48,967 bases of DNA from RGIG3159 sp045640565 (GTDB lineage: Bacteria; Bacillota; Clostridia; Oscillospirales; Oscillospiraceae). The stretch is taken from positions 1 to 48,967 of the forward strand of contig JAZUFG010000035.1 of the NCBI GenBank assembly GCA_045640565.1. Reading direction: 5' to 3'. The number at the start of each line of letters is the position of its first letter. Position 1 is the first letter of the stretch. The notes under the pieces were generated by a model, which did not search any database, was not told the DNA's origin, and worked only from the letters and a program-made list of their open reading frames with translations. A program made the position numbers and the translations under genes. Positions 40,896 to 48,967 of this stretch are shown piece after piece.

Positions 40896-41363
40896 ATGAT
40901 TCGCAGAGCAGAGGCACGGGATCTGGGCCGTGTTTCAGACCTGCTCCAGCAGGTTTTAGAGGTCCATGCAGAGGGAAGACCCGATATTTTCATTTCCGGA
41001 ACCCGGAAATACCGGGACGATGAGCTTTTAACTCTCTTTTCAGATGACAGCAGGCCTGTCTTCGTCTATTGCGATGAGCAGGACCTTGTCCAGGGCTATG
41101 CCTTCTGCATTTTAGAAGAGACCAAGGGCTGCTACAACCTTTGGGACATGAAGACCCTCTATATTGACGATATCTGTGTGGACGAGCAGCACCGAAAGCA
41201 AGGGATCGCCAAGGCCCTCTATGAGCATGTTATTGCCTATGCCAAGGCGCAGGATTGCTACCATGTTACACTGAATGTGTGGGAACTGAATCCCGGGGCA
41301 AAAGCCTTTTATGAAAAGATGGGCATGAAGCCTCTGAAAACCGTGATGGAACAAGTTCTCTAG
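40896..41363 (+). CDS. GNAT-family N-acetyltransferase
   Basis: A 155-residue GNAT. The acetyl-CoA motif is DDICVDEQHRKQGIAKALYEHVIAYA, and VTLNVWELNPGAKAFYEKMGMKP is the classical C-terminal pattern. Substrate unknown. I chose the ATG at 40896 because GGAGGGG is 5 nt upstream and it gives the normal domain boundary; the frame continues upstream through the promoter. A 24-nt intergenic repeat (41368-41392) follows. Confidence 0.88.
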   Translation: MIRRAEARDLGRVSDLLQQVLEVHAEGRPDIFISGTRKYRDDELLTLFSDDSRPVFVYCDEQDLVQGYAFCILEETKGCYNLWDMKTLYIDDICVDEQHRKQGIAKALYEHVIAYAKAQDCYHVTLNVWELNPGAKAFYEKMGMKPLKTVMEQVL

Positions 41364-41367
41364 GCCG

Positions 41368-41392
41368 CATAAAAGCCCGCAACCGTCAAAAA
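41368..41392. repeat. Second copy of a 24-nt intergenic motif
   Basis: CATAAAAGCCCGCAACCGTC is followed by AAAAA, differing by one substitution and one inserted A from 2457-2480. Each copy lies in a gene-free stretch, here directly after the GNAT stop. Confidence 0.4.
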
Positions 41393-41414
41393 GTGATATA
41401 TTTTTTCTATAACG

Positions 41415-41444
41415 AAGAGCAAGGGAGTCAATTCCCTTGCTCTT
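41415..41444. terminator. Hairpin between convergent GNAT and HD-GYP genes
   Basis: AAGAGCAAGGGA (41415-41426) and TCCCTTGCTCTT (41433-41444), a perfect 12-bp stem with loop GTCAAT. The stop of the minus-strand HD-GYP gene is inside it. The adjacent U-tract is poor. Confidence 0.55.
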
Positions 41445-43779
41445 TCATTTCCGTATGAATCTGCTCAAATTTAGGGCGAACCCGAAGGAAGGAAGACAGA
41501 ATTCTTGGTGAGAATGCGCCGCACTGGCCGCATACGATCATGTTATAAGCCTCATCCAGGGTGAAAGCCTTTTTATAGACCCGATCCGAGACCAGAGCTT
41601 CAAAGCAGTCACAAATGGATACAATCTGGGCTGAAAGAGGAATGCCTTCGCCTTTCAGGCCGTCCGGATAGCCTTTGCCATCATATTTTTCATGGTGATG
41701 GCGAATGATCTCGTAGCCTACGCGATAATAATCTTCACTCCAGATATCCTTACCCATATCCAGGACCTCGCAGCCAAAAACGGAGTGCTGTTTCATGTGC
41801 TCAAACTCCTCAGCCGTGAGCTTCCCAGGCTTTAGGAGAACATCATCCCGAACCATAATCTTGCCCACATCATGCATGGCGGACATATATGTGATGGTAT
41901 TGATCTTTTCTGAGGTCAAGCCGCATTCCGGGAAGGACTGCATAAGCTGCTCCGACAGAGCGCGGACAAAAGCTTTGACCCGCCGAACATGGCTGCCCGA
42001 TTCCATACTCCTGGCCTCTACAATTTCGCAGGTCAGCTCAATCAGGCGATCATTGACCTGCTCCAATTCCAGGTTTTTAGCGCGCAGGCCCTCTACGCGG
42101 GTATGCTCCAGCTCTTCCAAATACTGACGAAGCTGGAAGAGCTGTATATTTTTACGAAGGCGGTGACGAACCAGGACCGGGCTGTAGGGCCGGCGCATAA
42201 AGTCTGCTGTGCCCATGGAAATACCGGTATTGTGCATACTATTGCTGAATTCTTCCCCTAAAAGTATGATGGGAACCGTTCTATTCCAACCTTTTTCCCG
42301 AATTGCCTCCAAAACCTGTGTATAAGACATATCCGGGAGATCCGTCGCAAGAAGCAAGGCAGCCAGCGAATCCATGTTTTCTGCCATGATTCGAAGAACT
42401 TCCCTGCCTTCCCCGGTTTCAACAATTCCGTAACTATCGGAAAGGATATCCACGAGTTCTTTTCTCTTGACGGCAGATGCTCCAGCAATCAGTATTTGCG
42501 TTCGTTTTTCCGTGGAAGAAGGTGAAACCGGTGATTCCAGCGCTCCCACATCCCCCACACGGTGCTGATTATAGTCTTTTCCGTAAACACGGTCCCTGAA
42601 AACCGTGCAGTTCTTTCCGCTTCGCTTTCCCAAGAGCATCTGCTGCTCCGCCAGGGTGATGACATCCGCCGTTTCCAGATCCATCCCGTGAATGAGGGCG
42701 CAGCCCACCGTGGCAGTCAGTCGGGTGCTCCCGTGGCCGTCATACCGGACGAAGTTGGCATCGTATATCGTATTGCGGACCCGTTCACCCAAAAACACCA
42801 TTTCCGACTCCAAAAGTTCCTCTATGGTTATGATGAACTTTCCGCCGCTGTAACGGAAGAGATAGCCGCCCTCCCGCTCTACCAGCTTTGCAACAAGATT
42901 CGTTATTCTCTGGATGGTTTCGTCTCCCCTGACATGGGAATAATAATCGTTATACTGTTTAAAATCATCCGTGTCATACATCAAAACTCCCAGGTTCCGA
43001 ACCTTTTCCTCCGCAACCAGCTGATCTCCGTAAAGACGGAAGGCCCGAAGATTCAGGGCACCCGTCACCTCATCCTGACAGGACCGTTTCTCCAGGGTAG
43101 TTTTCATGCCATATTCCTTGACCTGAGAGGAAGCCGCCTTCAAGGTTATGGACCGATAAACGAAATAAGAAATCAGGATACAAACTCTCAGCATTGCCTG
43201 CTGAGGTAAGCTATAAGCCTCTTTTCCGGGCAAGAACGCAGGAGCCAGACAGCCGCCCAAAACGAAAAAGACGATCAATCCGCAATCCAAAACATTGGGC
43301 ATGGGAAGAAAAGTAAAAACCAGGAGAAAGAAAGCTATCAGTTGGACACCTAAATTGTCATAGGCATCCTCCCTCACCAATTCGGCAAGTTCCATGTTCT
43401 TGCTCACGCTGACCGCTGTAATATAGGCAACCAGACATAAAACAAAGGTGAGAATCAGGATCCGGCAAGCAGGGGTATTCCCCCAATCTTTCTTCATAGG
43501 AAAGGTCAGTGCAAAGGCCGCGAAAGCGACAACACTCATTCCCACCAAAGAAGCGAAATACCAGCCAACGGGCAGCTTTCCGGATTTTCCGGTGGCATAG
43601 TACCATATCCAGAAAACATTAACCAAAGCAACCAAAACGGAGGAATAACGGATAACGGGAAGATTGTTGCGAACAACGATATCTTCCGGTTTTTGCATGT
43701 CCTCATCCTTCATGCTGAGAACATTTTTGAAAAACGTCTCATTCTGCGTTTTGGAAAAGGCCAGATTCTCATTTGCCAC
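41428..43779 (-). CDS. Membrane protein: degenerate GGDEF - receiver-like - HD-GYP
   Basis: A 783-residue multidomain signalling protein. About six membrane helices (45-215) are followed by a GGDEF-family domain with RYSGGKF in place of GG[DE]EF (about 305), a receiver-like domain in which the usual phospho-Asp position is Ala (LAALLLATDLPDM, about 465), a short coiled coil (LEELEHTRVEGLRAKNLELEQVNDRL), and an HD-GYP domain with intact HDVGKI (about 635) and HHHEKYDGKGYPDGL (about 690). This suggests a cyclic-di-nucleotide phosphodiesterase with two regulatory pseudo-domains. The GTG at 43779 is preferred (AAGGGG 8 nt upstream) over the GTG at 43788, which nearly touches that site. It follows hprK by 41 nt. 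Confidence 0.9.
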   Translation of the reverse strand: MANENLAFSKTQNETFFKNVLSMKDEDMQKPEDIVVRNNLPVIRYSSVLVALVNVFWIWYYATGKSGKLPVGWYFASLVGMSVVAFAAFALTFPMKKDWGNTPACRILILTFVLCLVAYITAVSVSKNMELAELVREDAYDNLGVQLIAFFLLVFTFLPMPNVLDCGLIVFFVLGGCLAPAFLPGKEAYSLPQQAMLRVCILISYFVYRSITLKAASSQVKEYGMKTTLEKRSCQDEVTGALNLRAFRLYGDQLVAEEKVRNLGVLMYDTDDFKQYNDYYSHVRGDETIQRITNLVAKLVEREGGYLFRYSGGKFIITIEELLESEMVFLGERVRNTIYDANFVRYDGHGSTRLTATVGCALIHGMDLETADVITLAEQQMLLGKRSGKNCTVFRDRVYGKDYNQHRVGDVGALESPVSPSSTEKRTQILIAGASAVKRKELVDILSDSYGIVETGEGREVLRIMAENMDSLAALLLATDLPDMSYTQVLEAIREKGWNRTVPIILLGEEFSNSMHNTGISMGTADFMRRPYSPVLVRHRLRKNIQLFQLRQYLEELEHTRVEGLRAKNLELEQVNDRLIELTCEIVEARSMESGSHVRRVKAFVRALSEQLMQSFPECGLTSEKINTITYMSAMHDVGKIMVRDDVLLKPGKLTAEEFEHMKQHSVFGCEVLDMGKDIWSEDYYRVGYEIIRHHHEKYDGKGYPDGLKGEGIPLSAQIVSICDCFEALVSDRVYKKAFTLDEAYNMIVCGQCGAFSPRILSSFLRVRPKFEQIHTEMKEQGN

Positions 43780-43820
43780 AGCAAACACCCCTTTTGATCG
43801 ATATTGATGATAATCTATCC

Positions 43821-44747
43821 TTAGATGGTGTTGAAATTGCTTTCCATTTTTTCCGCCAGTTCTTCCGCTGCATTATAGCCCATTTTCTTCTGGCGGTTAT
43901 TCATAGCAGCGGTTTCAATAATCACAGCCAAATTTCGTCCGGGACTGATGGGAACCGTGAAAGAAGGGATCCGAACGCCCAAAATATCCGTAAACTGCTC
44001 TTCCAGGCCCATTCGGTCGTAATTGGCGCCCTCTTCCCAGTGAACAATGTTTATGACCAGATCAATATCCGAATTGTCCTTCACTGCGCCCATACCAAAG
44101 AGCTTTGCAACGTTGATGATGCCGATTCCGCGAAGCTCCACGAAGTGGCGAATCATCTCCGGCGCATTGCCGTTGAGTTTGGTATTGGAAACCTTCCGGA
44201 TCTCCACAGCATCATCCGCAATGAGGCGGTGACCGCGCTTGACAAGCTCCACCGCAGCCTCCGATTTACCGATTCCACTGTCACCGCAGAGGAAAATGCC
44301 CTCACCATAGACATCCATCAAAACACCATGGCGGGTCACTCTGGGAGCAAGCTCCTGCTTCATATACGAGATCAGGGAGGAAATCAGCCAGGTCGTGGGC
44401 TCAGAGCTGTGGAAAAGAGAGACATCATGCTTTCTTGCCTGCTCCAGGCACTCCGGAACAATATCCAAATCCCTTGCAACGATCAGCGCGGGAATCTGAT
44501 AGCCAAAGAAGCGATCAAAGAAATCCAGGCGTTCCTGACGGCTCATTTTATGAAGGTATGTGATCTCCACTATGCCGAGCACCTGAATACGGGCCGGCTC
44601 AAAATGGTCAAAAAAGCCAGCCATCTGCAGACCCGGGCGGGAAACATCCTCTACCGTCACCTGTACTTCGTCATAGTCTGCAGATAAAAAGTCCGGAACC
44701 AAGTGGAATTCGTCCGCGACTTTGGAAAGCGGAACCGTGTAAACCAT
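43821..44747 (-). CDS. hprK: HPr kinase/phosphorylase
   Basis: A 308-residue HprK that phosphorylates Ser46 of HPr and reverses it, controlling carbon catabolite repression in Gram-positives. The conserved VTRHGVLMDVYG (His140), Walker A GDSGIGKS (155-162), and the ELRGIGIINVAKLFGMGAV signature are present. GGAGG lies 6 nt before ATG. A hairpin occupies the leader (44764-44797). In many Clostridia it lies with murB, but here that gene is 22 kb away. Confidence 0.97.
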   Translation of the reverse strand: MVYTVPLSKVADEFHLVPDFLSADYDEVQVTVEDVSRPGLQMAGFFDHFEPARIQVLGIVEITYLHKMSRQERLDFFDRFFGYQIPALIVARDLDIVPECLEQARKHDVSLFHSSEPTTWLISSLISYMKQELAPRVTRHGVLMDVYGEGIFLCGDSGIGKSEAAVELVKRGHRLIADDAVEIRKVSNTKLNGNAPEMIRHFVELRGIGIINVAKLFGMGAVKDNSDIDLVINIVHWEEGANYDRMGLEEQFTDILGVRIPSFTVPISPGRNLAVIIETAAMNNRQKKMGYNAAEELAEKMESNFNTI

Positions 44748-44763
44748 AGCAAGCCTCCATGGG

Positions 44764-44797
44764 CGGGCCTTTCCTCATTTTTCAGGAAAGGAACCCG
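44764..44797. other. Leader hairpin upstream of hprK
   Basis: CCTTTCCT/AGGAAAGG (44768-44775 with 44784-44791) extended by CGGG/CCCG (44764-44767 with 44794-44797) with a 2-nt bulge. It lies between the promoter-like TATAAT (44811-44816, minus) and the hprK ribosome-binding site. It has no U-tract, so it could affect translation or mRNA stability rather than terminate. Confidence 0.5.
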
Positions 44798-44918
44798 TGA
44801 TAGTTCATTTATTATATTGCAAGCCGCCAAAAAAGGCAAATGAAAAAGCGATATTTTCCACATTCTGTCCAAAGTTCCCTTCTTTTTTGAGAAAGGAGAC
44901 AATTTGCGAAAAAAAAGC

Positions 44919-44947
44919 TTGCATTTTGATTGGTGATTTGGTATCAT
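44919..44947 (+). promoter_or_regulatory. rpmB promoter
   Basis: TTGCAT (44919-44924) and TATCAT (44942-44947), spacer 17. The leader is about 50 nt. Confidence 0.65.
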
Positions 44948-45002
44948 ACAGTGCGGCCTAAATGGGCCTTGATTGATTTTTATTGGCGAGGAGGTGCAGC
45001 AA

Positions 45003-45191
45003 ATGGCAAAGTGCGATTTTTGCGGTAAGGGCGTTACCTTCGGTATTAAAGTTTCCCATTCCCACAGACGCTCCAACAAGGCTTGGAAGCCCAATGTGAA
45101 GCGTGTCAAGGCAGTTGTTGACGGATCTCCGCGTCATGTCTATGTCTGTACAAGATGCCTGCGTTCCGGTAAGGTTGAACGCGCTGTCTAA
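45003..45191 (+). CDS. rpmB: 50S ribosomal protein L28
   Basis: A 62-residue L28 of the zinc-binding type: CDFC at 4-7 and CTRC near 49-52. VSHSHRRSNKAWKPNVKRVKA is the family's signature basic region. GGAGG is placed before the ATG at 45003. The gene is monocistronic, bounded by its own promoter and a strong terminator. Confidence 0.97.
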   Translation: MAKCDFCGKGVTFGIKVSHSHRRSNKAWKPNVKRVKAVVDGSPRHVYVCTRCLRSGKVERAV

Positions 45192-45204
45192 TTTCTAAAA
45201 AGTG

Positions 45205-45242
45205 AGAGCAGATTGGAAATCCAATCTGCTCTTATTTTTTAT
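45205..45242 (+). terminator. rpmB terminator
   Basis: AGAGCAGATTGGA (45205-45217) and TCCAATCTGCTCT (45220-45232) form a 13-bp inverted repeat followed by TATTTTTTATTC. The last bases overlap the stop of the convergent GIY-YIG gene. Confidence 0.9.
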
Positions 45243-45483
45243 TCTTTCCTTCAATCAGGCAGAGCTTCTCTTCCCGGCTGAGCTGTTTGAACTGATACTC
45301 CCGGGACATGGCTTCTTCCTTGCTTTCAAAAGTCTCATAATATGCCAAGGCCACCGGCAGGCGGGCTCGGGTATACTTTGCGCCCTTCCCTGCGTTATGA
45401 ACCTCTACCCGTTTTTGGAGATCATTTGTCCATCCGCTGTAAAGGCTCCCATCTCCACAGCGGAGAATATAGGCGTAATTCAT
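45232..45483 (-). CDS. GIY-YIG nuclease family protein (UPF0213-like)
   Basis: An 83-residue single-domain GIY-YIG protein. YAYILRCGDGSLYSGWTNDLQKRVEVHNAGKGAKYTR is the family core with the expected Tyr, Arg and Glu of the active site (Glu in REYQFKQL). Probably a housekeeping DNA enzyme of unknown role. It overlaps the der stop as ATGA, so it is coupled to der. Confidence 0.93.
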   Translation of the reverse strand: MNYAYILRCGDGSLYSGWTNDLQKRVEVHNAGKGAKYTRARLPVALAYYETFESKEEAMSREYQFKQLSREEKLCLIEGKNKK

Positions 45484-46811
45484 TCCTCTTCCTTATCGCC
45501 CTTTTGACGGATCGTCAGCACAATGGGAGTCCCCTCCAGGCCAAAGGTGGTCCGAAGCTGGTTCTCCAGATAGCGGCGATAGGAGAAATGGAAGAGCTTG
45601 GCATCATTACAGAAAATAACATAATGGGGCGGTTTTACGGAAATCTGGGTCATATAATAAATCTTCAGACGGCGACCCTTGTCTGTGGGAGGCTGAACGC
45701 GGGAGGTGGCATCTGCAAGAACCGTATTCAGCATACCGGTGGGAATGCGCAGGCAGGAGGACTCGTTCACATGGTTGATAAGTTCAAAAATCTTATCTAC
45801 TCGCTGGCCTGTCAGCGCAGAGAGGAAAAGAACCGGGGCATAGGGCATAAAGCTCAAATCTCTGCGGACCTCTTCCGTCATTTTGTCCATGGTGTTGGTT
45901 TCCTTCTCCACCAGGTCCCATTTATTCACCACGATGATGCAGGCCTTTCCTGCTTCATGAGCCAGACCGGCAATCTTCGTATCCTGTTCCGTGACGCCCT
46001 CTGTGGCATCAATAAGGATCAGGCAAACATCTGCACGCTCAATTGCCTGAATGGAACGCATATTGCTGTACTTCTCGATGACATCGTCTACCTTGGACTT
46101 CCGGCGCATACCGGCGGTGTCAATAAAGAGATACTTCCCGTGGACATTCTCAAAAGAGGAGTCAATGGCATCCCGGGTGGTACCGGCAATATCGGAAACA
46201 ATGACCCGTTCTTCACCGATCAAACGGTTCAAAAGACTGGATTTGCCCACATTGGGCTTGCCGACAATTGCAACAGCAATGCGGTCCTCTTCCTCATCTT
46301 CTCCGCTCTCCTCCGGGAAGTGTTCGGTGCAGAAATCCAAAAGGTCCCCGGTGCCATGCCCATGAACAGCCGATGTCTCCACCAAATCCCCGATGCCGAG
46401 GCTATAGAACTCATAAAAGGCGGGGTCCGTGGCACCCACGCTGTCACACTTGTTGACGGCAAGGACTACGGGCTTTCTGCTTCGAAGGAGCATGGAAGCC
46501 ACTTCCTGGTCTGCAGCCGTGACACCGACCTTGATATCTGCCACCATGATGATGACATCTGCAGTCTGAATGGCAATTTCTGCCTGGCGGCGCATGAAGA
46601 GCAGCATTTCCGAATCCGTGGAAGGCTCAATCCCGCCGGTATCCACCAAGGAAAAGCTTCTGCCGTTCCATTCACATTCCCCGTAGATCCTATCCCGGGT
46701 AACGCCGGGGGTGTCTTCCACGATAGCGGTCCTATGGCCGGTCAATTTATTAAAAAGCATGGACTTGCCCACATTCGGGCGACCCACGATAGCAACCAAA
46801 GGTTTGGACAT
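45480..46811 (-). CDS. der: Ribosome-assembly GTPase Der
   Basis: A 443-residue EngA/Der with two tandem G domains, GRPNVGKS (10-17) and GKPNVGKS (about 185-192), each followed by DTPG/DTAG and NKCD/NKWD. A KH-like domain ends the protein. It acts in 50S maturation. AGGAGG is 7 nt before ATG. Confidence 0.97.
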   Translation of the reverse strand: MSKPLVAIVGRPNVGKSMLFNKLTGHRTAIVEDTPGVTRDRIYGECEWNGRSFSLVDTGGIEPSTDSEMLLFMRRQAEIAIQTADVIIMVADIKVGVTAADQEVASMLLRSRKPVVLAVNKCDSVGATDPAFYEFYSLGIGDLVETSAVHGHGTGDLLDFCTEHFPEESGEDEEEDRIAVAIVGKPNVGKSSLLNRLIGEERVIVSDIAGTTRDAIDSSFENVHGKYLFIDTAGMRRKSKVDDVIEKYSNMRSIQAIERADVCLILIDATEGVTEQDTKIAGLAHEAGKACIIVVNKWDLVEKETNTMDKMTEEVRRDLSFMPYAPVLFLSALTGQRVDKIFELINHVNESSCLRIPTGMLNTVLADATSRVQPPTDKGRRLKIYYMTQISVKPPHYVIFCNDAKLFHFSYRRYLENQLRTTFGLEGTPIVLTIRQKGDKEEE

Positions 46812-46866
46812 AGGAATTCCTCCTGAAAAAACTATTCACGGAGCCCTTTGAAAAGAGCTCAACACA

Positions 46867-46895
46867 AGAAAAGAGGAAGGTCAATGCCTTCCTCT
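46867..46895 (-). terminator. rpmF terminator
   Basis: AGAGGAAGG/CCTTCCTCT (46872-46880 with 46887-46895), followed on the minus strand by TTTTCTTG. It lies 8 bp past the rpmF stop and separates yceD-rpmF from der. Confidence 0.75.
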
Positions 46896-46902
46896 CAACT
46901 TG

Positions 46903-47085
46903 TCATTCTTCAACAGCGAGAACCTCGCGGCCATTATAGGTACCGCAAGCCTTGCATGCTCTATGGGGCATGACGGGTTCACCGCACTTCGGGCAGGCTA
47001 CAAAGCCGGGAGCGCTAACCTTCCAAGTAGCATTACGTCTCTTATCGCGTCTTGCCTTGGAAACTTTACATTTAGGAACAGCCAT
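46903..47085 (-). CDS. rpmF: 50S ribosomal protein L32
   Basis: A 60-residue L32, MAVPKCKVSKARRDKRRN at the start, and zinc cysteines CPKC and CKAC. AAGGAGG lies before the ATG at 47085. It follows yceD by 51 nt in the usual yceD-rpmF order. Confidence 0.97.
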   Translation of the reverse strand: MAVPKCKVSKARRDKRRNATWKVSAPGFVACPKCGEPVMPHRACKACGTYNGREVLAVEE

Positions 47086-47136
47086 GGTGACACCTCCTTG
47101 GTCAAAAATGCCTATCGGCACATTAAAACTACAAAT

Positions 47137-47634
47137 TTATTTTTCGAGGAGCTGCTGCAAAACAGCGAACCTCGGATCCGGCTCCGGCTGACAGTCGCAG
47201 GGACCTTCATTCAGGTTTTTTCCGCAGCGGAAACAGACACCTTTGCAATCCTCCTTGCAGAGAAGCTGCGTATCCATGCTCAAAACGAAAGTCGTGCGGA
47301 CAATATCGCCCAGGTCGGCACAGTGATTTTCCAGGAGAAAGGTCCATTCCTCTTCATCGTCCTCATCCTCCAGCTCATCCGTCAAAACGGCATAAAGCGG
47401 AAAATCAACGGCACGGGAAAAAGAAACGGCACAACGGTCACATACGCCATGAAGCACGGTAGACACCTGACCCTCCAGAAGAAGGACTCCCGCGCTATTC
47501 CGGACGGTGCCCACAGCCTTCACGGGTTCAGAAACCGGGAAGGATGCACCGAACTGAAGATCGCTGAAATCAAAGGTTTCCTCAAAGGAAAGGGGCTCGG
47601 AATATTCCGTTACTTTGCTAATATCCAGCAGCAT
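47137..47634 (-). CDS. DUF177 (YceD) family protein
   Basis: A 165-residue YceD/DUF177 protein, linked to 23S rRNA accumulation in some bacteria. Cysteine pairs CDRC, and CKEDCKGVCFRCGKNL near 130-145, fit the family, as does the position upstream of rpmF. It ends in an acidic tail. A TTGACT/TATAAT promoter lies 40 bp upstream. Confidence 0.92.
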   Translation of the reverse strand: MLLDISKVTEYSEPLSFEETFDFSDLQFGASFPVSEPVKAVGTVRNSAGVLLLEGQVSTVLHGVCDRCAVSFSRAVDFPLYAVLTDELEDEDDEEEWTFLLENHCADLGDIVRTTFVLSMDTQLLCKEDCKGVCFRCGKNLNEGPCDCQPEPDPRFAVLQQLLEK

Positions 47635-47664
47635 GGCAATCTCCTCGCATAATCACGCCCGCTA

Positions 47665-47693
47665 ATTATAATGGTTTCCATTCTGAAAGTCAA
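47665..47693 (-). promoter_or_regulatory. yceD-rpmF promoter
   Basis: Minus strand TTGACT (47688-47693) and TATAAT (47665-47670), 17 nt apart. Confidence 0.8.
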
Positions 47694-47807
47694 ACACTTT
47701 TTCTGGAAAAAGAAAAGATTTTTCATTCGTTAAAGGGACCAATCTCCGCAAATCACCGTTTTCTCAACCATCACCGCTCCGAATCTCATTTTCTTCTGCA
47801 GCGAGGC

Positions 47808-47836
47808 TTGACATTTCCCGAAAAAAAGTCCATAGT
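47808..47836 (+). promoter_or_regulatory. Promoter of the RluA-family gene
   Basis: TTGACA (47808-47813) and CATAGT (47831-47836) with a 17-nt spacer. The -10 is imperfect. Confidence 0.6.
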
Positions 47837-47867
47837 AACCGGGTAAGATGCGAAAGGGGGCCGGAAA

Positions 47868-48845
47868 ATGAAAGAATTCCTCATTGGGGAAAATGATAAG
47901 GGGCTGCGACTGGACCGTTTTCTTGCCAAGACCCTCCCCCTGCTCCCTGCCTCCCTGGCGCAGAAATACATCCGCCTGAAGCGGATCAAGATAGACGGAA
48001 AGCGGGCCCAGCGGGACAGCCGCCTGGAAGTCGGAAACACGGTTCAGCTCTATATCAATGACGAGTTCTTTGATACACCGAAGGAAGAAAATGCCTACCT
48101 GACCGTGGCCTCCCCAAAAATAAAAATTCTCTATGAGGACGAAAATATTCTTCTTGTGGACAAGAAGCCCGGTCAAGCTGTCCATCCCCACGACGGAGCG
48201 GAATATGGGCGGACTCTGATAGACCATATTCAGGCCTACCTCTACCAAAAGGGTGAATGGAGTCCCAGAAAAGAAAATGCCTTTGCTCCCGCCCTCTGCA
48301 ACCGTATTGACAGAAATACCGGCGGAATCGTCATTGCGGCAAAAAATGCGGAAGCCCTCCGCATCATGAACCAGAAAATCAAGGATCGGGAGCTATCCAA
48401 AAAATACCTTTGTCTGGCCAAGGGCAGCATGAAGCCCAAGGACGGAAAGCTGGAGGGCTATCTTTTCAAAGATGCAAAAGAAAACCGGGTCTATATCTCC
48501 CAAAAAAGTCAGCCCGGCGCAAAGACGGCAATTACACTTTACAAGACCCTTGCCTTTAAGAACGGACTTTCCCTGCTGGAATGTGAGCTCATCACCGGAC
48601 GCACCCACCAAATCCGCGCCATGCTGGCAGCGGCAGGTCACCCTCTTTGGGGTGACGGAAAATACGGAAAGCTGGGCAAGAATCCCGAGCGGACCTATCA
48701 AGCCCTCTATTCTTACAAATTACAATTTGACTTCCGCACAGACGGCGGTATCCTTTCCTATCTGAACGGAAAGGAGTTCACCGTGGAAAGTGTGGATTTT
48801 GCAGAGGAATTTTTGAATTCCAAAGAAACAAAGACTAACTATTAA
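47868..48845 (+). CDS. RluA-family 23S rRNA pseudouridine synthase
   Basis: A 325-residue pseudouridine synthase. An N-terminal S4 domain (RLDRFLAKTLPLLPASLAQKYIRLKRIKIDG) is followed by the catalytic domain, with the active-site Asp148 in NRIDRNTGG and late LITGRTHQIRAMLAAAGHPLWGDGKYG. The family includes RluC and RluD; the sequence does not separate them. The usual HRLD is NRID here, a conservative variant. AAGGGGG lies before ATG. Confidence 0.92.
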   Translation: MKEFLIGENDKGLRLDRFLAKTLPLLPASLAQKYIRLKRIKIDGKRAQRDSRLEVGNTVQLYINDEFFDTPKEENAYLTVASPKIKILYEDENILLVDKKPGQAVHPHDGAEYGRTLIDHIQAYLYQKGEWSPRKENAFAPALCNRIDRNTGGIVIAAKNAEALRIMNQKIKDRELSKKYLCLAKGSMKPKDGKLEGYLFKDAKENRVYISQKSQPGAKTAITLYKTLAFKNGLSLLECELITGRTHQIRAMLAAAGHPLWGDGKYGKLGKNPERTYQALYSYKLQFDFRTDGGILSYLNGKEFTVESVDFAEEFLNSKETKTNY

Positions 48846-48860
48846 AAGTCAATCCCAAAA

Positions 48861-48967
48861 ATGAGAAAAGATGTGGAATTTGCAGACGGTGAAAAAGGGC
48901 GTAATAACCTGAGCGTCCCGCAAGGCGCTCTGCAAACAAAATATAAAGCAGTCAGGCAGCAGACTGA
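48861..48967 (+). other. Open frame running off the window end
   Basis: From the ATG at 48861 a frame (MRKDVEFADGEKGRNNLSVPQ...) stays open for 35 codons to the window edge. There is no good ribosome-binding site, and I do not recognise the product. A GAGCG/CGCTC hairpin lies within it. It may be a real gene start or chance. Confidence 0.15.

Overview
The window looks like chromosomal DNA of an anaerobic, low-to-medium GC Firmicute of the class Clostridia, probably near Lachnospiraceae. The evidence is WhiA, HprK, the DUF1385-PrmC pair, zinc-type L28 and L32, PolA without 3'-5' exonuclease residues, a Val-Asp-Phe-Gly tRNA array with encoded CCA ends, TTGACA/TATAAT promoters and a glutamate-fermentation operon. 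The species cannot be named from the sequence alone. Most genes lie on the minus strand.

Layout. (1) 1-2729 is an AT-rich accessory edge: a possible insertion-sequence end, a two-gene surface-protein operon (zinc-ribbon/TPR membrane protein and Big2-like lipoprotein) and a 600-bp non-coding stretch with hairpins, a REP-like palindrome and two DnaA-box-like sites. (2) 2730-16497 is a tightly packed twelve-gene run read leftward from one clear promoter: VCBS-like lipoprotein, response regulator, histidine kinase, DUF1385 protein, prmC, recA, recX, rimO, cysS, polA, rimI, tsaD. It joins signalling, DNA repair, translation release and tRNA modification. (3) 16605-21900 holds murB-whiA-dnaE. (4) 22185-23420 is a lone MFS transporter on the plus strand.

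(5) 23530-32435 is the metabolic centre. On the minus strand it encodes, in order, citD-citE-citF, two subunits of a fumarase-type hydratase, glmS-glmL-glmE and methylaspartate ammonia-lyase. Together these make the methylaspartate route: glutamate to 3-methylaspartate (B12 mutase), to mesaconate, to citramalate, to acetate plus pyruvate. The context argues that the hydratase is a mesaconase and the CitDEF complex a citramalate lyase. There are two promoters, one before citD and one before glmS. The region above the second carries four same-strand copies of a TGCAAGT motif.

(6) 32528-33724 holds a Vat/Xat-like acetyltransferase and four tRNA genes. (7) 33953-38926 is an AT-richer surface-glycan island (GT61-like transferase, NAD-dependent epimerase, acyltransferase 3, hexapeptide acetyltransferase, RmlC) with a divergent small Cro/CI-type regulator and nested palindromes in the shared promoter. 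(8) 39028-48845 is housekeeping again: hslO, a methyltransferase, a GNAT, a large degenerate-GGDEF/receiver/HD-GYP protein, hprK, rpmB, a GIY-YIG protein, der, rpmF, yceD and a RluA-family pseudouridine synthase. No CRISPR array, rRNA, prophage or intact transposase was seen.
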